A DNA stretch of 35,376 nt. Origin: an uncultured Pelagibacteraceae bacterium (GTDB taxonomy: Bacteria; Pseudomonadota; Alphaproteobacteria; Pelagibacterales; Pelagibacteraceae). Below the pieces are notes generated by a model. It was given only the letters and a program-made list of their open reading frames with translations, had not been told where the DNA came from and did not search any database. Within the stretch, counting starts at the first letter, position 1. The number at the start of each line of letters is the position of its first letter. Shown piece after piece: positions 10,845-18,974 of the stretch. The position numbers were made by a program, and so were the translations under genes. The stretch covers positions 1 to 35,376 of the forward strand of contig CACGKR010000008.1 of NCBI GenBank assembly GCA_902573705.1, read 5' to 3'.

Positions 10845-11633
10845 ATGACTTTTGAAATTAATATAAATTGTGATTTAGGAGAAAAATCAAAATTGCATTC
10901 GAATAAAAATGATCCAGATTTATTAAAAATTGTGAATTCAGCAAACGTAGCCTGTGGATATCATGCAGGAGATGAAGAAACTATGACTGAGGTCATAGAA
11001 ATTTCAAAAAGAAATGGAGTAAGTATTGGTGCACATCCATCATTTGACGACCCTGAAAATTTTGGAAGGGAAAGAATTAATTTATCTTCGACTGAAATTA
11101 AAAAACTTATTAACGATCAATATGAAATTTTACAAAAAATAGCGTCAAAATTTGGAGAAAATGTAACTCATATTAAACCTCATGGAGCCTTGAATAATAT
11201 GGCCTGTGAGGATATAGAATTATCCAAAATACTTGCAGAAGTAATAAAAGATATTAGTAAAGACTTAATCTATTTAGTTCCTACTGGATCAAAAATGCAA
11301 GAAGCAGCTAAAAAACTTGATATGAAAATTGCATGCGAAATATTTGCTGATAGAAATTATGAGGATGACGGTAATTTAGTTTCTAGAAAAAAGCCGCATG
11401 CTTTAATTACTGATCCTGAGGAAGCAAAAAAGCATGTTTTAAGCATGGTAAAAAATCAGGCACTTAATTGTCACAGTGGAAGACAGATACCTTGTGAAAT
11501 AGACTCTGTGTGTATACATGGAGATAATTCTAGTTCATTAGCTACAGCATTATCCATTAAAGATAATCTTTTAGAAAATGGACTTAAATTAATACCTTTA
11601 AATAAAATGGAGAAGTTTAAAAATGTTAAATAG
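10845..11633 (+). CDS. pxpA: 5-oxoprolinase subunit PxpA (LamB/YcsF family)
   Basis: PxpA completes the ATP-dependent 5-oxoprolinase that recycles pyroglutamate to glutamate. The start at 10845 gives MTFEININCDLGE, matching the family opening, in which INxDLGE lies within the first dozen residues. An upstream in-frame ATG at 10827 would add six unlikely residues and crowd the shared promoter. Further motifs are NVACGYHAGD, GAHPSFDDPENFGR, THIKPHGALNNMA and CIHGDN near the C-terminus. It is split from pxpBC and transcribed in the opposite direction. Its end overlaps the next start by about 11 bases. Confidence 0.93.
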   Translation: MTFEININCDLGEKSKLHSNKNDPDLLKIVNSANVACGYHAGDEETMTEVIEISKRNGVSIGAHPSFDDPENFGRERINLSSTEIKKLINDQYEILQKIASKFGENVTHIKPHGALNNMACEDIELSKILAEVIKDISKDLIYLVPTGSKMQEAAKKLDMKIACEIFADRNYEDDGNLVSRKKPHALITDPEEAKKHVLSMVKNQALNCHSGRQIPCEIDSVCIHGDNSSSLATALSIKDNLLENGLKLIPLNKMEKFKNVK

Positions 11634-12120
11634 ATTTTTTGCAAGTTTGTTAATAACTTTAATGTTGGTGTCGCAGGCATATTCTGCTGGCTCTAGCTCT
11701 AACGACAGTGGTTCCTCTAAAACAAGGACACAATATGATATGGCTCTTTCACATATTAAGGCTGCAAAAAAGTTAGAGGAAAAAGGCAAGACAATGAAAG
11801 CAAACCAAAAATATGAGAAAGCTCAAAAGTTATTAATCAAATCAAATAAAAAAAAACCAGATAATCCTGATACTCTCAATTACTTAGGTTTTACTACAAG
11901 AAAAATTGGAGATTTTGAAAATGGGGAAAAATACTACTTACAAGGTTTAAAGATTGACCCAACACATATTGGTATCAATGAATATCTTGGAGAGCTGTAT
12001 GTTGCAACAAATAGAATGGATTTAGCAAAAGAAAGATTGGCTATATTAATGAATTGTAATTGTAAAGAATATACTGATCTTAAGGATATAATTGATGGAG
12101 TTAAAGAGTCAAAATATTAA
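11623..12120 (+). CDS. Secreted TPR-repeat protein (first of a tandem pair)
   Basis: This 165-residue protein has a signal peptide ending near QAYSA and is predicted to be periplasmic. A serine-rich linker follows, then tetratricopeptide-like helices: a first around AALxKAxKLEEKGK-like residues 41-75, a canonical TPR with DTLNYLGFTTRKIGDFENGE (about 88-107) and a second with INEYLGELYVATNRMDLAKE (about 122-141). It ends with the cysteine pair CNC. No function is known to me. It overlaps pxpA by 11 bases and is followed by a clear paralogue, so the two likely act together as protein-binding scaffolds. Confidence 0.75.
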   Translation: MLNRFFASLLITLMLVSQAYSAGSSSNDSGSSKTRTQYDMALSHIKAAKKLEEKGKTMKANQKYEKAQKLLIKSNKKKPDNPDTLNYLGFTTRKIGDFENGEKYYLQGLKIDPTHIGINEYLGELYVATNRMDLAKERLAILMNCNCKEYTDLKDIIDGVKESKY

Positions 12121-12126
12121 TATTTG

Positions 12127-12654
12127 ATGATAAAAAAAATAATTAAATTTTTAATAATAATTATTTTTTTTCAAGTAAATCAAAGTTTTGCATCAGATGA
12201 AATAAAATCTGGAAATGATGGGTGGGTAAGTATTGTACCTAAAACTTCTGTTGCAAAACCTCCTTTAAAATTGGATTCTTTCAAATCAGCAGAAAAAAGA
12301 ATTATTAAAGCAAAAAAGTATGATAAAAAGGGCAAAAAGAAAAAAGCACTAAAACTATATGAAGAAGCTTTAGACTATCTTTATGAAGCTAACCAAATTG
12401 AACCTCTTGATCCTAGAATATTAAACTACTTAGGTTTAACAAATAAAAAAGTTGGTAAATTAGAGGATGCTGAAATTTACTTAATCATGGGTTTAGAAAT
12501 TGAGCCTGAAAATAATGAAATGAATAAAAATTTAGGTATATTGTATGTTGCGACTAATAGAATGGATGAGGCAAATAAAAGATTAAATATTTTAAATAAA
12601 TGTAATTGCCAAGAATATTCTGAATTAAATCAAATAATTAAAAATTCAAAATAA
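12127..12654 (+). CDS. Secreted TPR-repeat protein (second of a tandem pair)
   Basis: This is a paralogue of the preceding gene. After a signal peptide ending near QSFAS, about 175 residues carry a lysine-rich helix pair and two TPR units. ILNYLGLTNKKVGKLEDAE and GILYVATNRMDEANKRL align with the first paralogue, as does the closing CNCQEYSEL. ATG 12127 is preferred over the in-frame TTG at 12124. It lies 6 bases after its neighbour, so the two are co-transcribed. The two share the C-terminal half closely while their N-termini differ, suggesting duplication followed by change of the exposed end. Confidence 0.75.
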   Translation: MIKKIIKFLIIIIFFQVNQSFASDEIKSGNDGWVSIVPKTSVAKPPLKLDSFKSAEKRIIKAKKYDKKGKKKKALKLYEEALDYLYEANQIEPLDPRILNYLGLTNKKVGKLEDAEIYLIMGLEIEPENNEMNKNLGILYVATNRMDEANKRLNILNKCNCQEYSELNQIIKNSK

Positions 12655-12663
12655 TTAATTTAA

Positions 12664-12691
12664 TTGAATTTTAGTAAATATCGAATATAGT
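12664..12691 (+). promoter_or_regulatory. Possible promoter of the TerC-family gene
   Basis: TTGAAT and TATAGT are separated by 16 bases, close to a sigma-70 pattern. Transcription would start about 12697-12699, just before the TTG start codon at 12701, implying a leaderless or nearly leaderless message. This is inference from sequence in AT-rich DNA, where such matches occur by chance. Confidence 0.35.
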
Positions 12692-12700
12692 AATTTTATC

Positions 12701-13312
12701 TTGCTTGAACAATCTCTCACAATTCTACAAATTATTTTCATTGATATTATCTTAGCTGCAGATAATGCAATTATAATTGGTTTAATTGCTGCGAATTTTG
12801 CACCTAAAAACAGAAAACAGATTATTTTATGGGGAGTTGCTGGTGCTTTGGTATTCAAAATTATATTTGCTTTATTCGCTACTTACTTATTTGAGTTTTA
12901 TTTTATCAAAATTTTAGGAGGTTTACTTTTAATTTGGATTGTAAATGACTTAAGAAAGGATCTTTTTGAAATAAAAAAAGTAAAGTCTCCAACAAAAAAA
13001 TCTAAAGAACCATCATATATTCAAAGTGTTTATAAAGTTTTATTTGCAGATATTACAATTAGTTTTGATAACGTGATTGGAGTGGTAGGAGCCGCTAAAG
13101 GAAATTTTAGCTTTATGATTTTCGGATTAGTCCTCTCAGTAATTTTAACTGGGGCTATGGCCACGTATCTTGCAAACTATATCCAGAAACATTTATGGAT
13201 TGCTTATGTTGGTCTTGGCTTTATTCTTATAGTTGCAATTCAACTTGTGATTGGGGGATTAGCTGACTTAGATATATTGTCAATCAATGAAGAATTTAGA
13301 AAATACTTTTAA
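12701..13312 (+). CDS. TerC/YjbE-family membrane protein
   Basis: This is a 203-residue integral membrane protein with about six or seven helices. Two acidic family motifs sit within helices: IDIILAADNAIIIGL (residues 14-28) and FADITISFDNVIGVVGAAKGN (about 114-134). These mark the TerC superfamily, most like the short YjbE/YkoY type, which is linked to manganese or other metal export. The start appears to be TTG, because no ATG occurs upstream in frame after the TGA at 12665. The metal-ion role is family knowledge; the substrate here is unknown. It is the last gene before the binding-protein promoter region. Confidence 0.85.
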   Translation: MLEQSLTILQIIFIDIILAADNAIIIGLIAANFAPKNRKQIILWGVAGALVFKIIFALFATYLFEFYFIKILGGLLLIWIVNDLRKDLFEIKKVKSPTKKSKEPSYIQSVYKVLFADITISFDNVIGVVGAAKGNFSFMIFGLVLSVILTGAMATYLANYIQKHLWIAYVGLGFILIVAIQLVIGGLADLDILSINEEFRKYF

Positions 13313-13351
13313 TAAGCCATAAATTGCTAATTAAATATGGTAAATTCCTTG

Positions 13352-13379
13352 TTGAAAGTTCCAATAAATAAGATTTAAT
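13352..13379 (+). promoter_or_regulatory. Possible promoter of the binding-protein gene
   Basis: TTGAAA and TTTAAT are spaced by 16 bases, with a transcription start expected near 13386. A perfect 10-bp palindrome TTGTTAACAA follows at 13394-13403, just before the ribosome site, and could be an operator. Both calls are by eye only. Confidence 0.35.
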
Positions 13380-13415
13380 TTGTTTTTTATAAATTGTTAA
13401 CAAATATAGAGGAAA

Positions 13416-14600
13416 ATGATGAAAAAACTATTTATCGCTGCATTAATTTTTGTTTCTACTTTTACAACAAATGTTTTTGCAGAAATTAAGATGGGGATCA
13501 TCTTAGGATTTACTGGTCCTATTGAATCTCTAACACCAGCTATGGCAGCCTCAGCTGAGCTAGCTTTTAAAGAAGCTTCGGACTCAGGCTCACTATTAGG
13601 TGGAGAAACAATCACAGTCGTGAGAGCAGACTCAACATGTGTAGATTCAGCAGCAGCTACAGCAGCAGCTGAAGGTGTTATTTCACAAGGTGTAGCAGCT
13701 ATTATGGGTGCTGACTGTTCAGGTGTAACCGGAGCAATTGCTTCAAATGTTGCTGTACCAAATGGTGTAGTAATGATTTCACCATCAGCTACATCACCAG
13801 GATTAACAACTCTTGATGACAAAGGATATTTTTTTAGAACAGCTCCTTCAGATGCAAGAGGTGGTCAAATATTAGCTGATATAACAAAAGATAGAAGAGT
13901 AAAAAGTGTGGCAATAACCTATACAAATAATGATTACGGAAAAGGTTTAGCAGACGTTTATGAAGCAGCTGTAAAAGCTCATGGTATTAAAGTAACTACT
14001 GTTACTGCTCATGAAGACGGTAAAGCAGACTATTCATCTGAAGTTGCAACTTTAGCTTCAGCAGGCGGTGATGCTGTTGCAGTGATTGGATACTTAGACC
14101 AAGGTGGAAAAGGAATAATTCAAGCCTCATTAGACTCAGGAGCATTTGATAAATTTATTTTATCTGATGGTATGATCGGTCAATCTTTGGTTGATACATT
14201 TGGAAAAGACTTGAAAAAATCTTTTGGTTCAATGCCAGGTTCAACTGGTAAAGGAGCTGGAGTATTTGCGAAAGTAGCAAGTGCTGCTGGTATAGATAGT
14301 TCTGGTCCTTATACAAGTGAGTCTTACGATGCTGCTGCTTTAATAGTTTTAGCTATGCAAGCAGGTAACTCAGCTGACAGAGCATCAATTGCAAAAAATG
14401 TAATGGATGTTGCTAATGGTCCTGGAACAAAGATTTATCCAGGTGAACTTAAAAAAGGTTTGGATTTACTAGCAAAAGGTAAAAAGGTTGATTACGAAGG
14501 AGCAACTGGAGTTACTTTTACTAGTGTCGGAGAAGCTGAAGGTTCTTTCTTAGAACAAGAAATCAAAGGCGGAAAATTTAAAACTAAAAAGCAAAGATAA
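13416..14600 (+). CDS. Periplasmic substrate-binding protein of a Liv/HAAT ABC importer
   Basis: This 394-residue protein belongs to the branched-chain amino acid/amide binding family. A signal peptide ends at NVFA, then MGIILGFTGPIESL opens the first lobe. MGADCSGVTGAIAS, VMISPSATSPGLTT and TNNDYGKGLADVYEAAVKAHG are the usual ligand-site and hinge regions. ATG 13419 is better spaced from GAGG (13409-13412) than ATG 13416. The sequence uses less lysine and asparagine and more alanine and glycine than its neighbours, typical of an abundant secreted protein. It converges on the transporter operon but is transcribed separately; amino acids or amides are possible ligands. Confidence 0.9.
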   Translation: MMKKLFIAALIFVSTFTTNVFAEIKMGIILGFTGPIESLTPAMAASAELAFKEASDSGSLLGGETITVVRADSTCVDSAAATAAAEGVISQGVAAIMGADCSGVTGAIASNVAVPNGVVMISPSATSPGLTTLDDKGYFFRTAPSDARGGQILADITKDRRVKSVAITYTNNDYGKGLADVYEAAVKAHGIKVTTVTAHEDGKADYSSEVATLASAGGDAVAVIGYLDQGGKGIIQASLDSGAFDKFILSDGMIGQSLVDTFGKDLKKSFGSMPGSTGKGAGVFAKVASAAGIDSSGPYTSESYDAAALIVLAMQAGNSADRASIAKNVMDVANGPGTKIYPGELKKGLDLLAKGKKVDYEGATGVTFTSVGEAEGSFLEQEIKGGKFKTKKQR

Positions 14601-14617
14601 TTAATATCTAATTTAAA

Positions 14618-14653
14618 ACTCCGGCAATTAAGTTTGCCGGGGTTTTTTATTTT
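14618..14653. terminator. Rho-independent terminator after the binding-protein gene
   Basis: CTCCGGCAA and TTGCCGGGG (14618-14626 and 14633-14641) form a GC-rich 9-bp stem, one pair being a wobble, with a 6-base loop. A T-tract follows on the plus strand. On the minus strand the hairpin lies just after the MFS gene stop, followed by a shorter T-run, so it may work in both directions. Confidence 0.9.
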
Positions 14654-15810
14654 TTACTTAAAATTTCAGCCCTTAAAGTAGTCAAAATAATTAAAATCAT
14701 AAGAGGAATGCATATAATATTCATCATTTTCCAGTTGGTAAGTGCTATTAAAACACCAGCTGATAAGCTACCAATTGCATGAATAGAATAAACTATAAAA
14801 TCATTTATACCTTGCGCTCTAAATTTTTCCTCCTCTTTATAAGTTAAAACTAGTAAACTCGTGCCAGATATAAATAAAAAATTCCAGCCTAAACCTAAAA
14901 AAATTAATGCAAACATATAATTATAATAAGTTTGATCAAAGAAACTTAATATTATAGTTATGCTATAGAGAAACACTCCTGCATACATGATGTTACTATG
15001 ACCAAATTTTTTAATTAAATTGCCTGTTACTAAAGACGGTAAAAACATTGCTACAACATGAAACTGTATAACCAGACCAGTTTTGCTAAGACTGATTTTT
15101 TCCATTACATGCATACTCAACGGGGTTGCAGTCATCAAAAATGTCATTATTGCATATCCAAATGCTGAAGCTACGAGTGCTTGTAAAAATCTAGGTTGTG
15201 AAACTAATTCAAAAATACTTCTTCCTGAACTTTTTATATTAGTCTCTAATTTTGATTTATTTTCATAAAATAAAAATAAAATTGCTGGTATAATAGTTAA
15301 AATAGCAAGTGATAAATAAGATCCTACATACAATTGATCGGTAACAATGTCTTTTCCATAATTTGCCATACTTGGCCCTAATAATGCTGAAATAATTCCA
15401 CCTAGTAAAATTATTGAAATTGCCTTAGGTACTTTACTTTTTTCAACACTCTCAGCTGCAGCAAAACGATATTGATGTGTGAAAGCCATGCCAACGCCAA
15501 TAAAAAAATTTGCAAAACAAAATAGAGTAAAGTTCTGATCCATTATTGAATAAGCTGCTAAAATACAAACTAGAAAGTTTCCAATTGATGCTAAAATAAA
15601 TCCAGCTTTTCTTCCTATTAAACTCATAACTTTTGTTGCAAAGATTGCACCTATCGCAATGCCAACTACTGATATGGACATTGGCAACGTAGAGAGAGAG
15701 ATTAAAGGACTGATTTGGGAACCAATAATTCCGCTTAAAAATACAGTTACTGGAGCTGCAGTAAAACTAAAAATTTGACTTAATGTAAGAATTAAAAGAT
15801 TTTTATTCAT
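14647..15810 (-). CDS. Major facilitator superfamily transporter
   Basis: This is a 387-residue inner-membrane protein with about twelve predicted helices. The loop after helix 2 reads ATKVMSLIGRKAGF, a version of the MFS loop motif GxxxDRxGRR, and FFIGVGMAFTHQYRFAAAE resembles helix 4-5 of the family. The start is taken as ATG 15810, which overlaps the stop of a 22-codon ORF (TGATG). It ends the operon that begins with proC and liv genes and stops at the shared terminator. Substrate and direction are not readable. Confidence 0.85.
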   Translation of the reverse strand: MNKNLLILTLSQIFSFTAAPVTVFLSGIIGSQISPLISLSTLPMSISVVGIAIGAIFATKVMSLIGRKAGFILASIGNFLVCILAAYSIMDQNFTLFCFANFFIGVGMAFTHQYRFAAAESVEKSKVPKAISIILLGGIISALLGPSMANYGKDIVTDQLYVGSYLSLAILTIIPAILFLFYENKSKLETNIKSSGRSIFELVSQPRFLQALVASAFGYAIMTFLMTATPLSMHVMEKISLSKTGLVIQFHVVAMFLPSLVTGNLIKKFGHSNIMYAGVFLYSITIILSFFDQTYYNYMFALIFLGLGWNFLFISGTSLLVLTYKEEEKFRAQGINDFIVYSIHAIGSLSAGVLIALTNWKMMNIICIPLMILIILTTLRAEILSKK

Positions 15811-15878
15811 CAAAACATATACTTGTCAGCCATATACATGGCCCAAGCTAATGCTGCACCTAAAATTATATATTTCAT
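15810..15878 (-). CDS. 22-residue hydrophobic microprotein between livM and the MFS gene
   Basis: ATG 15878 opens a 22-codon frame, MKYIILGAALAWAMYMADKY plus MF. It begins 7 bases after the livM stop and ends by overlapping the MFS start codon (TGATG). The residues are consistent with a single membrane helix, with a lysine at the start and an AD-K pair near the end. The exact fit between two genes of one operon argues for real translation, either as a small transporter-associated subunit or as a coupling peptide for the MFS gene. I see no strong ribosome site. Conservation was not tested. Confidence 0.5.
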   Translation of the reverse strand: MKYIILGAALAWAMYMADKYMF

Positions 15879-15885
15879 GATAAAG

Positions 15886-17256
15886 TTATTTTATTTCTAT
15901 TTTTTCAGGAAGTATACCTTTTGGTCTATATCTCATAATCAATAATAAACCTATTCCCATCATCAAAAACCTAAAATATGGTACACTTTCAACTAGATGA
16001 ATTTTTAAAAAATGAGTATCAGCTAATCCTGAAGTAGTTAAATTAATTAAGAATAATGCAATTGGTGCTGCTTCAATCCATAAAAACCAAACCGCAAAAC
16101 CTCCTAAAATTGCACCGAAGTTATTTCCACTTCCCCCAACAATTACCATTACCCAAATTAAAAAAGTATATCTCATCGGTCTGTAACTTCCTGGTGTAAA
16201 CAATCCATCCTGTGTTACTAGCATAGCTCCTGCAATTCCTACAATTGCTGATCCTAAAACAAAAATTAATAAATGTTGCTTAACAACATTTTTACCCATA
16301 GCATTGGCGGCTTCTTCATTATCTCTAATTGCTCTCATCATTCTTCCCCACGGTGAGTAAAGTGCTTTTTGAGTTAAAATCAAAAGTATAATTACAACTA
16401 CTAAAAATAATCCTGAATAACAAAGTTTAACAAATATTGATGATCCTTCGATTATCAATTGATTTAAAGCAGCTTGTCTATCAGCTAAATCAGATATTAA
16501 AGCTAGTTTACCCGAATTAAATTTTTCAACTAAATTAATGAACCAATCTGTTGTTTGAAGATCTACTTCATAGGGTGCTGGTCTTTTTAAACCAATTACA
16601 TTTTTAACTCCTCTAGTAAGCCAATCTTCATGTTTAATTATAGCAATTACAATTTCAGATATAAGTAAAGTTGCTATTGCTAAATAATCAGCTCTGAGCC
16701 CCAATGCAACTTTTCCGATCACGAATGCTAAACCTCCAGCAAATAAAGCTCCAACTATCCAAGAAAAAACTATTGGTAAACCTAATCCTCCTAAAAAACC
16801 AGTTTTAGCTGGATCAATTGCTTCGATAGCTTCAATACCTGGCTCAGCAGTAATTCTGATAATAACAATTCCAGCTACAATAATTGCTGCTATAGAATAA
16901 GTTCTAAACTTAGACTTCTCATATCTCTTTAAGACAAAATTAATAGTCAAAATCATCACGACAATAATTAATAAAGATGTTAAAATATCAAAACCTCCTG
17001 CACTCCAAGCTTCCTGGACAGGATCTACAGAAATTAAAACAGCAGCTAAACCTCCCAAGGCGGTATAACCCATTATTCCAAAATTAATTAAACCTGCATA
17101 ACCCCATTGGATATTTGCTCCCATAGTCATCACTGCTGATATTAAACAAAGGTTAAATATTGATAGAGCTATATTCCATGACTGAAAAATACCTACTAAG
17201 ATAATTAAACCCATCATAATACTATAAGCAGCTATTACATTTAGATTTTTTCTCAT
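15886..17256 (-). CDS. livM: ABC importer permease, LivM family
   Basis: This is one of two membrane subunits of a Liv/HAAT importer. The 456 residues exceed the usual length of about 300-350. Extra membrane segments and a long periplasmic stretch (about residues 215-265, with NVIGLKRPAPYEVDLQTTDW) lie between the early GYAGLINFGIMGYTALGG motif and the late part. The coupling-helix region SPWGRMMRAIRDNEEAANAMG and WVMVIVGGSGNNFGAILGGF are clear. It overlaps livH by 4 bases. Extended LivM proteins occur in alphaproteobacteria, so the length is notable but not a defect. Confidence 0.9.
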   Translation of the reverse strand: MRKNLNVIAAYSIMMGLIILVGIFQSWNIALSIFNLCLISAVMTMGANIQWGYAGLINFGIMGYTALGGLAAVLISVDPVQEAWSAGGFDILTSLLIIVVMILTINFVLKRYEKSKFRTYSIAAIIVAGIVIIRITAEPGIEAIEAIDPAKTGFLGGLGLPIVFSWIVGALFAGGLAFVIGKVALGLRADYLAIATLLISEIVIAIIKHEDWLTRGVKNVIGLKRPAPYEVDLQTTDWFINLVEKFNSGKLALISDLADRQAALNQLIIEGSSIFVKLCYSGLFLVVVIILLILTQKALYSPWGRMMRAIRDNEEAANAMGKNVVKQHLLIFVLGSAIVGIAGAMLVTQDGLFTPGSYRPMRYTFLIWVMVIVGGSGNNFGAILGGFAVWFLWIEAAPIALFLINLTTSGLADTHFLKIHLVESVPYFRFLMMGIGLLLIMRYRPKGILPEKIEIK

Positions 17257-18263
17257 AGAACTTTTCCTTTAAAGATTCCTGAAGGTCGATACAATAAGAC
17301 AATCACAAGTATTGAAAATGAGACTGCGAATTTATAATCGGTTGATAGTAACTGAACCAAACTATCTGGTTCCATGCTTTCAGGTAGAACATACATAAAA
17401 AATTTTCTATAAGCATAAGTCAAAAGAATTTCTGAAAATGCAATTACATAGCCTCCTAAAAATGCACCAAATGGATTTCCAATCCCTCCAACAATTGCTG
17501 CAGCAAATATTGGAAGCATATTATTGAAGTACGTAAATGGTTTAAAACTTTTATCGAGACCATATAAAGCTCCACCAATTGTAGCTAAGATACCTGCTAT
17601 AATCCAAGTTATCATAACTATCTTTTTTGGATCTATTCCTGAGAGTAATGCTAAGTCTTCATTATCTGAATATGCTCTCATACTTTTTCCAGTTTTTGTT
17701 TTATTTAAAAACCAGAAAAGAGTTGAAACCAAAACCATTGTTACAATTACTGTGATAACTTGAGTTGATTTAATTGCAAGGCCTTCATTTAGACCTGTTA
17801 TTTCTTTGAATTCTCCAGCTTTAATTATAAATTTTTCTCCATCAAAAAATCTTCTATCTGAAGGACCAATTATAATTCTTACAACTGCTTGGGTTACAAA
17901 CATTACACCAATACTAACCATTGCTAATTGAACCGGAGGGCTTTTATTTGTTCTGTAATATTTAAAAACAAATTTATCCACTAGAAGCATGTAACTAATC
18001 ATAAATATTACTGCAAAAGGAATAGCTAAAAGTGCTGTTGGTAAAACACCTAAACTAATACCTAAAGATTGAAAATACCAAGTGAATAGAATTGTAAACA
18101 TTGTACCAAAAGACATCATGTCTCCTGTCGCAAAGTTAGCAAATCTTAAAATTCCATATATTAAAGTTACAAAAATTGCTCCTAATGCTAATTGAGACCC
18201 GTATGCAAGAGCTGGAACGAAAATATAATTCAACAAAAGAATAATTGCATTTAAAAAGTCCAT
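17253..18263 (-). CDS. livH: ABC importer permease, LivH family
   Basis: This is the second membrane subunit of the importer. ATG 18263 follows the livF stop by one base and has AGGTGG upstream, so it is preferred over GTG 18272. That gives 336 residues. Family marks are GAIFVTLIYGILRFANFATGD (membrane helices 1-2), the coupling segment TGKSMRAYSDNEDLALLSGID, and AAAIVGGIGNPFGAFLGGYV. It partners livM, with which it overlaps by 4 bases. Confidence 0.9.
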   Translation of the reverse strand: MDFLNAIILLLNYIFVPALAYGSQLALGAIFVTLIYGILRFANFATGDMMSFGTMFTILFTWYFQSLGISLGVLPTALLAIPFAVIFMISYMLLVDKFVFKYYRTNKSPPVQLAMVSIGVMFVTQAVVRIIIGPSDRRFFDGEKFIIKAGEFKEITGLNEGLAIKSTQVITVIVTMVLVSTLFWFLNKTKTGKSMRAYSDNEDLALLSGIDPKKIVMITWIIAGILATIGGALYGLDKSFKPFTYFNNMLPIFAAAIVGGIGNPFGAFLGGYVIAFSEILLTYAYRKFFMYVLPESMEPDSLVQLLSTDYKFAVSFSILVIVLLYRPSGIFKGKVL

Positions 18264-18264
18264 A

Positions 18265-18972
18265 CTAACCACCTAAAAAAGAGCTTCTAACTCTTTTGTC
18301 TTCTAATAATTCTTTTCCAGTTCCAGAATAACGATTTTCACCTGTTACTAATACATAACCTCTGTCAGAAATATTTAAGGCTTGTTTTGCATTTTGTTCT
18401 ACCATCAAAATTGCAACATTTGTTCTCTTAACTTTTATTATATGATCAAATAATTCATCCATCACTATTGGTGAAACACCAGCTGTTGGCTCATCTAGCA
18501 TTAAAACTGATGGTTTTATCATCAAAGCTCTACCAAGTGCTACCTGCTGCCTTTGTCCTCCAGATAATTCTCCAACCAATTGGTTTTTTTTTTCTTTTAG
18601 AATTGGAAATAACTCGTAAATTTCATCAATAACTGTTTTAAAATCACTATCAATTAAGAAAGCTCCCATTTCTAGATTTTCCTCAACAGTCATACCTGAA
18701 AAGACATTCTTAGTCTGTGGTACAAATGAAATGCCCTCTTTAACCCTATCTTGAGGTGATAAATTTGAAATATCTTTTCCATCAATAATCACAGATCCAG
18801 ATTTTAGATTTAACAAACCTAGCATCGCTTTCATTGCGGTTGATTTTCCAGCTCCATTTGGTCCAAGAATAGAGACTATTTCTCCTCTTTCGACATTTAC
18901 GGAACATGAATTAATTATATCTGGGCCACTTCCATATCCACCAGTCATTTTGTTGCCCTCAAAAAACGCCAT
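18265..18972 (-). CDS. livF: ABC importer ATPase, LivF family
   Basis: This cytoplasmic ATPase of the importer has 235 residues. Walker A is GPNGAGKST near 38-46, the signature is LSGGQRQQVALGRA near 138-151, Walker B is VLMLDEPTAGVSP, and a switch histidine position is occupied by Q in VEQNAKQAL, as is usual for LivF. It lies 2 bases after livG and one base before livH. Confidence 0.93.
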   Translation of the reverse strand: MAFFEGNKMTGGYGSGPDIINSCSVNVERGEIVSILGPNGAGKSTAMKAMLGLLNLKSGSVIIDGKDISNLSPQDRVKEGISFVPQTKNVFSGMTVEENLEMGAFLIDSDFKTVIDEIYELFPILKEKKNQLVGELSGGQRQQVALGRALMIKPSVLMLDEPTAGVSPIVMDELFDHIIKVKRTNVAILMVEQNAKQALNISDRGYVLVTGENRYSGTGKELLEDKRVRSSFLGG

Positions 18973-18974
18973 TA

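Noticed and set aside
11623..12654. Toxin-antitoxin pair
   Set aside because: Two small adjacent genes suggested it, but both encode signal peptides and TPR repeats and are paralogues of each other.
12655..12858. Minus-strand ORF over the TerC-family start
   Set aside because: It overlaps conserved TerC helices on the other strand and reads like a frame artefact. It also covers the likely promoter.
13397..13822. Antisense ORF opposite the binding-protein gene
   Set aside because: It is a 141-codon frame with alanine-, serine- and proline-rich content produced by the codon usage of the sense gene. It has no family features and covers the real signal peptide region.
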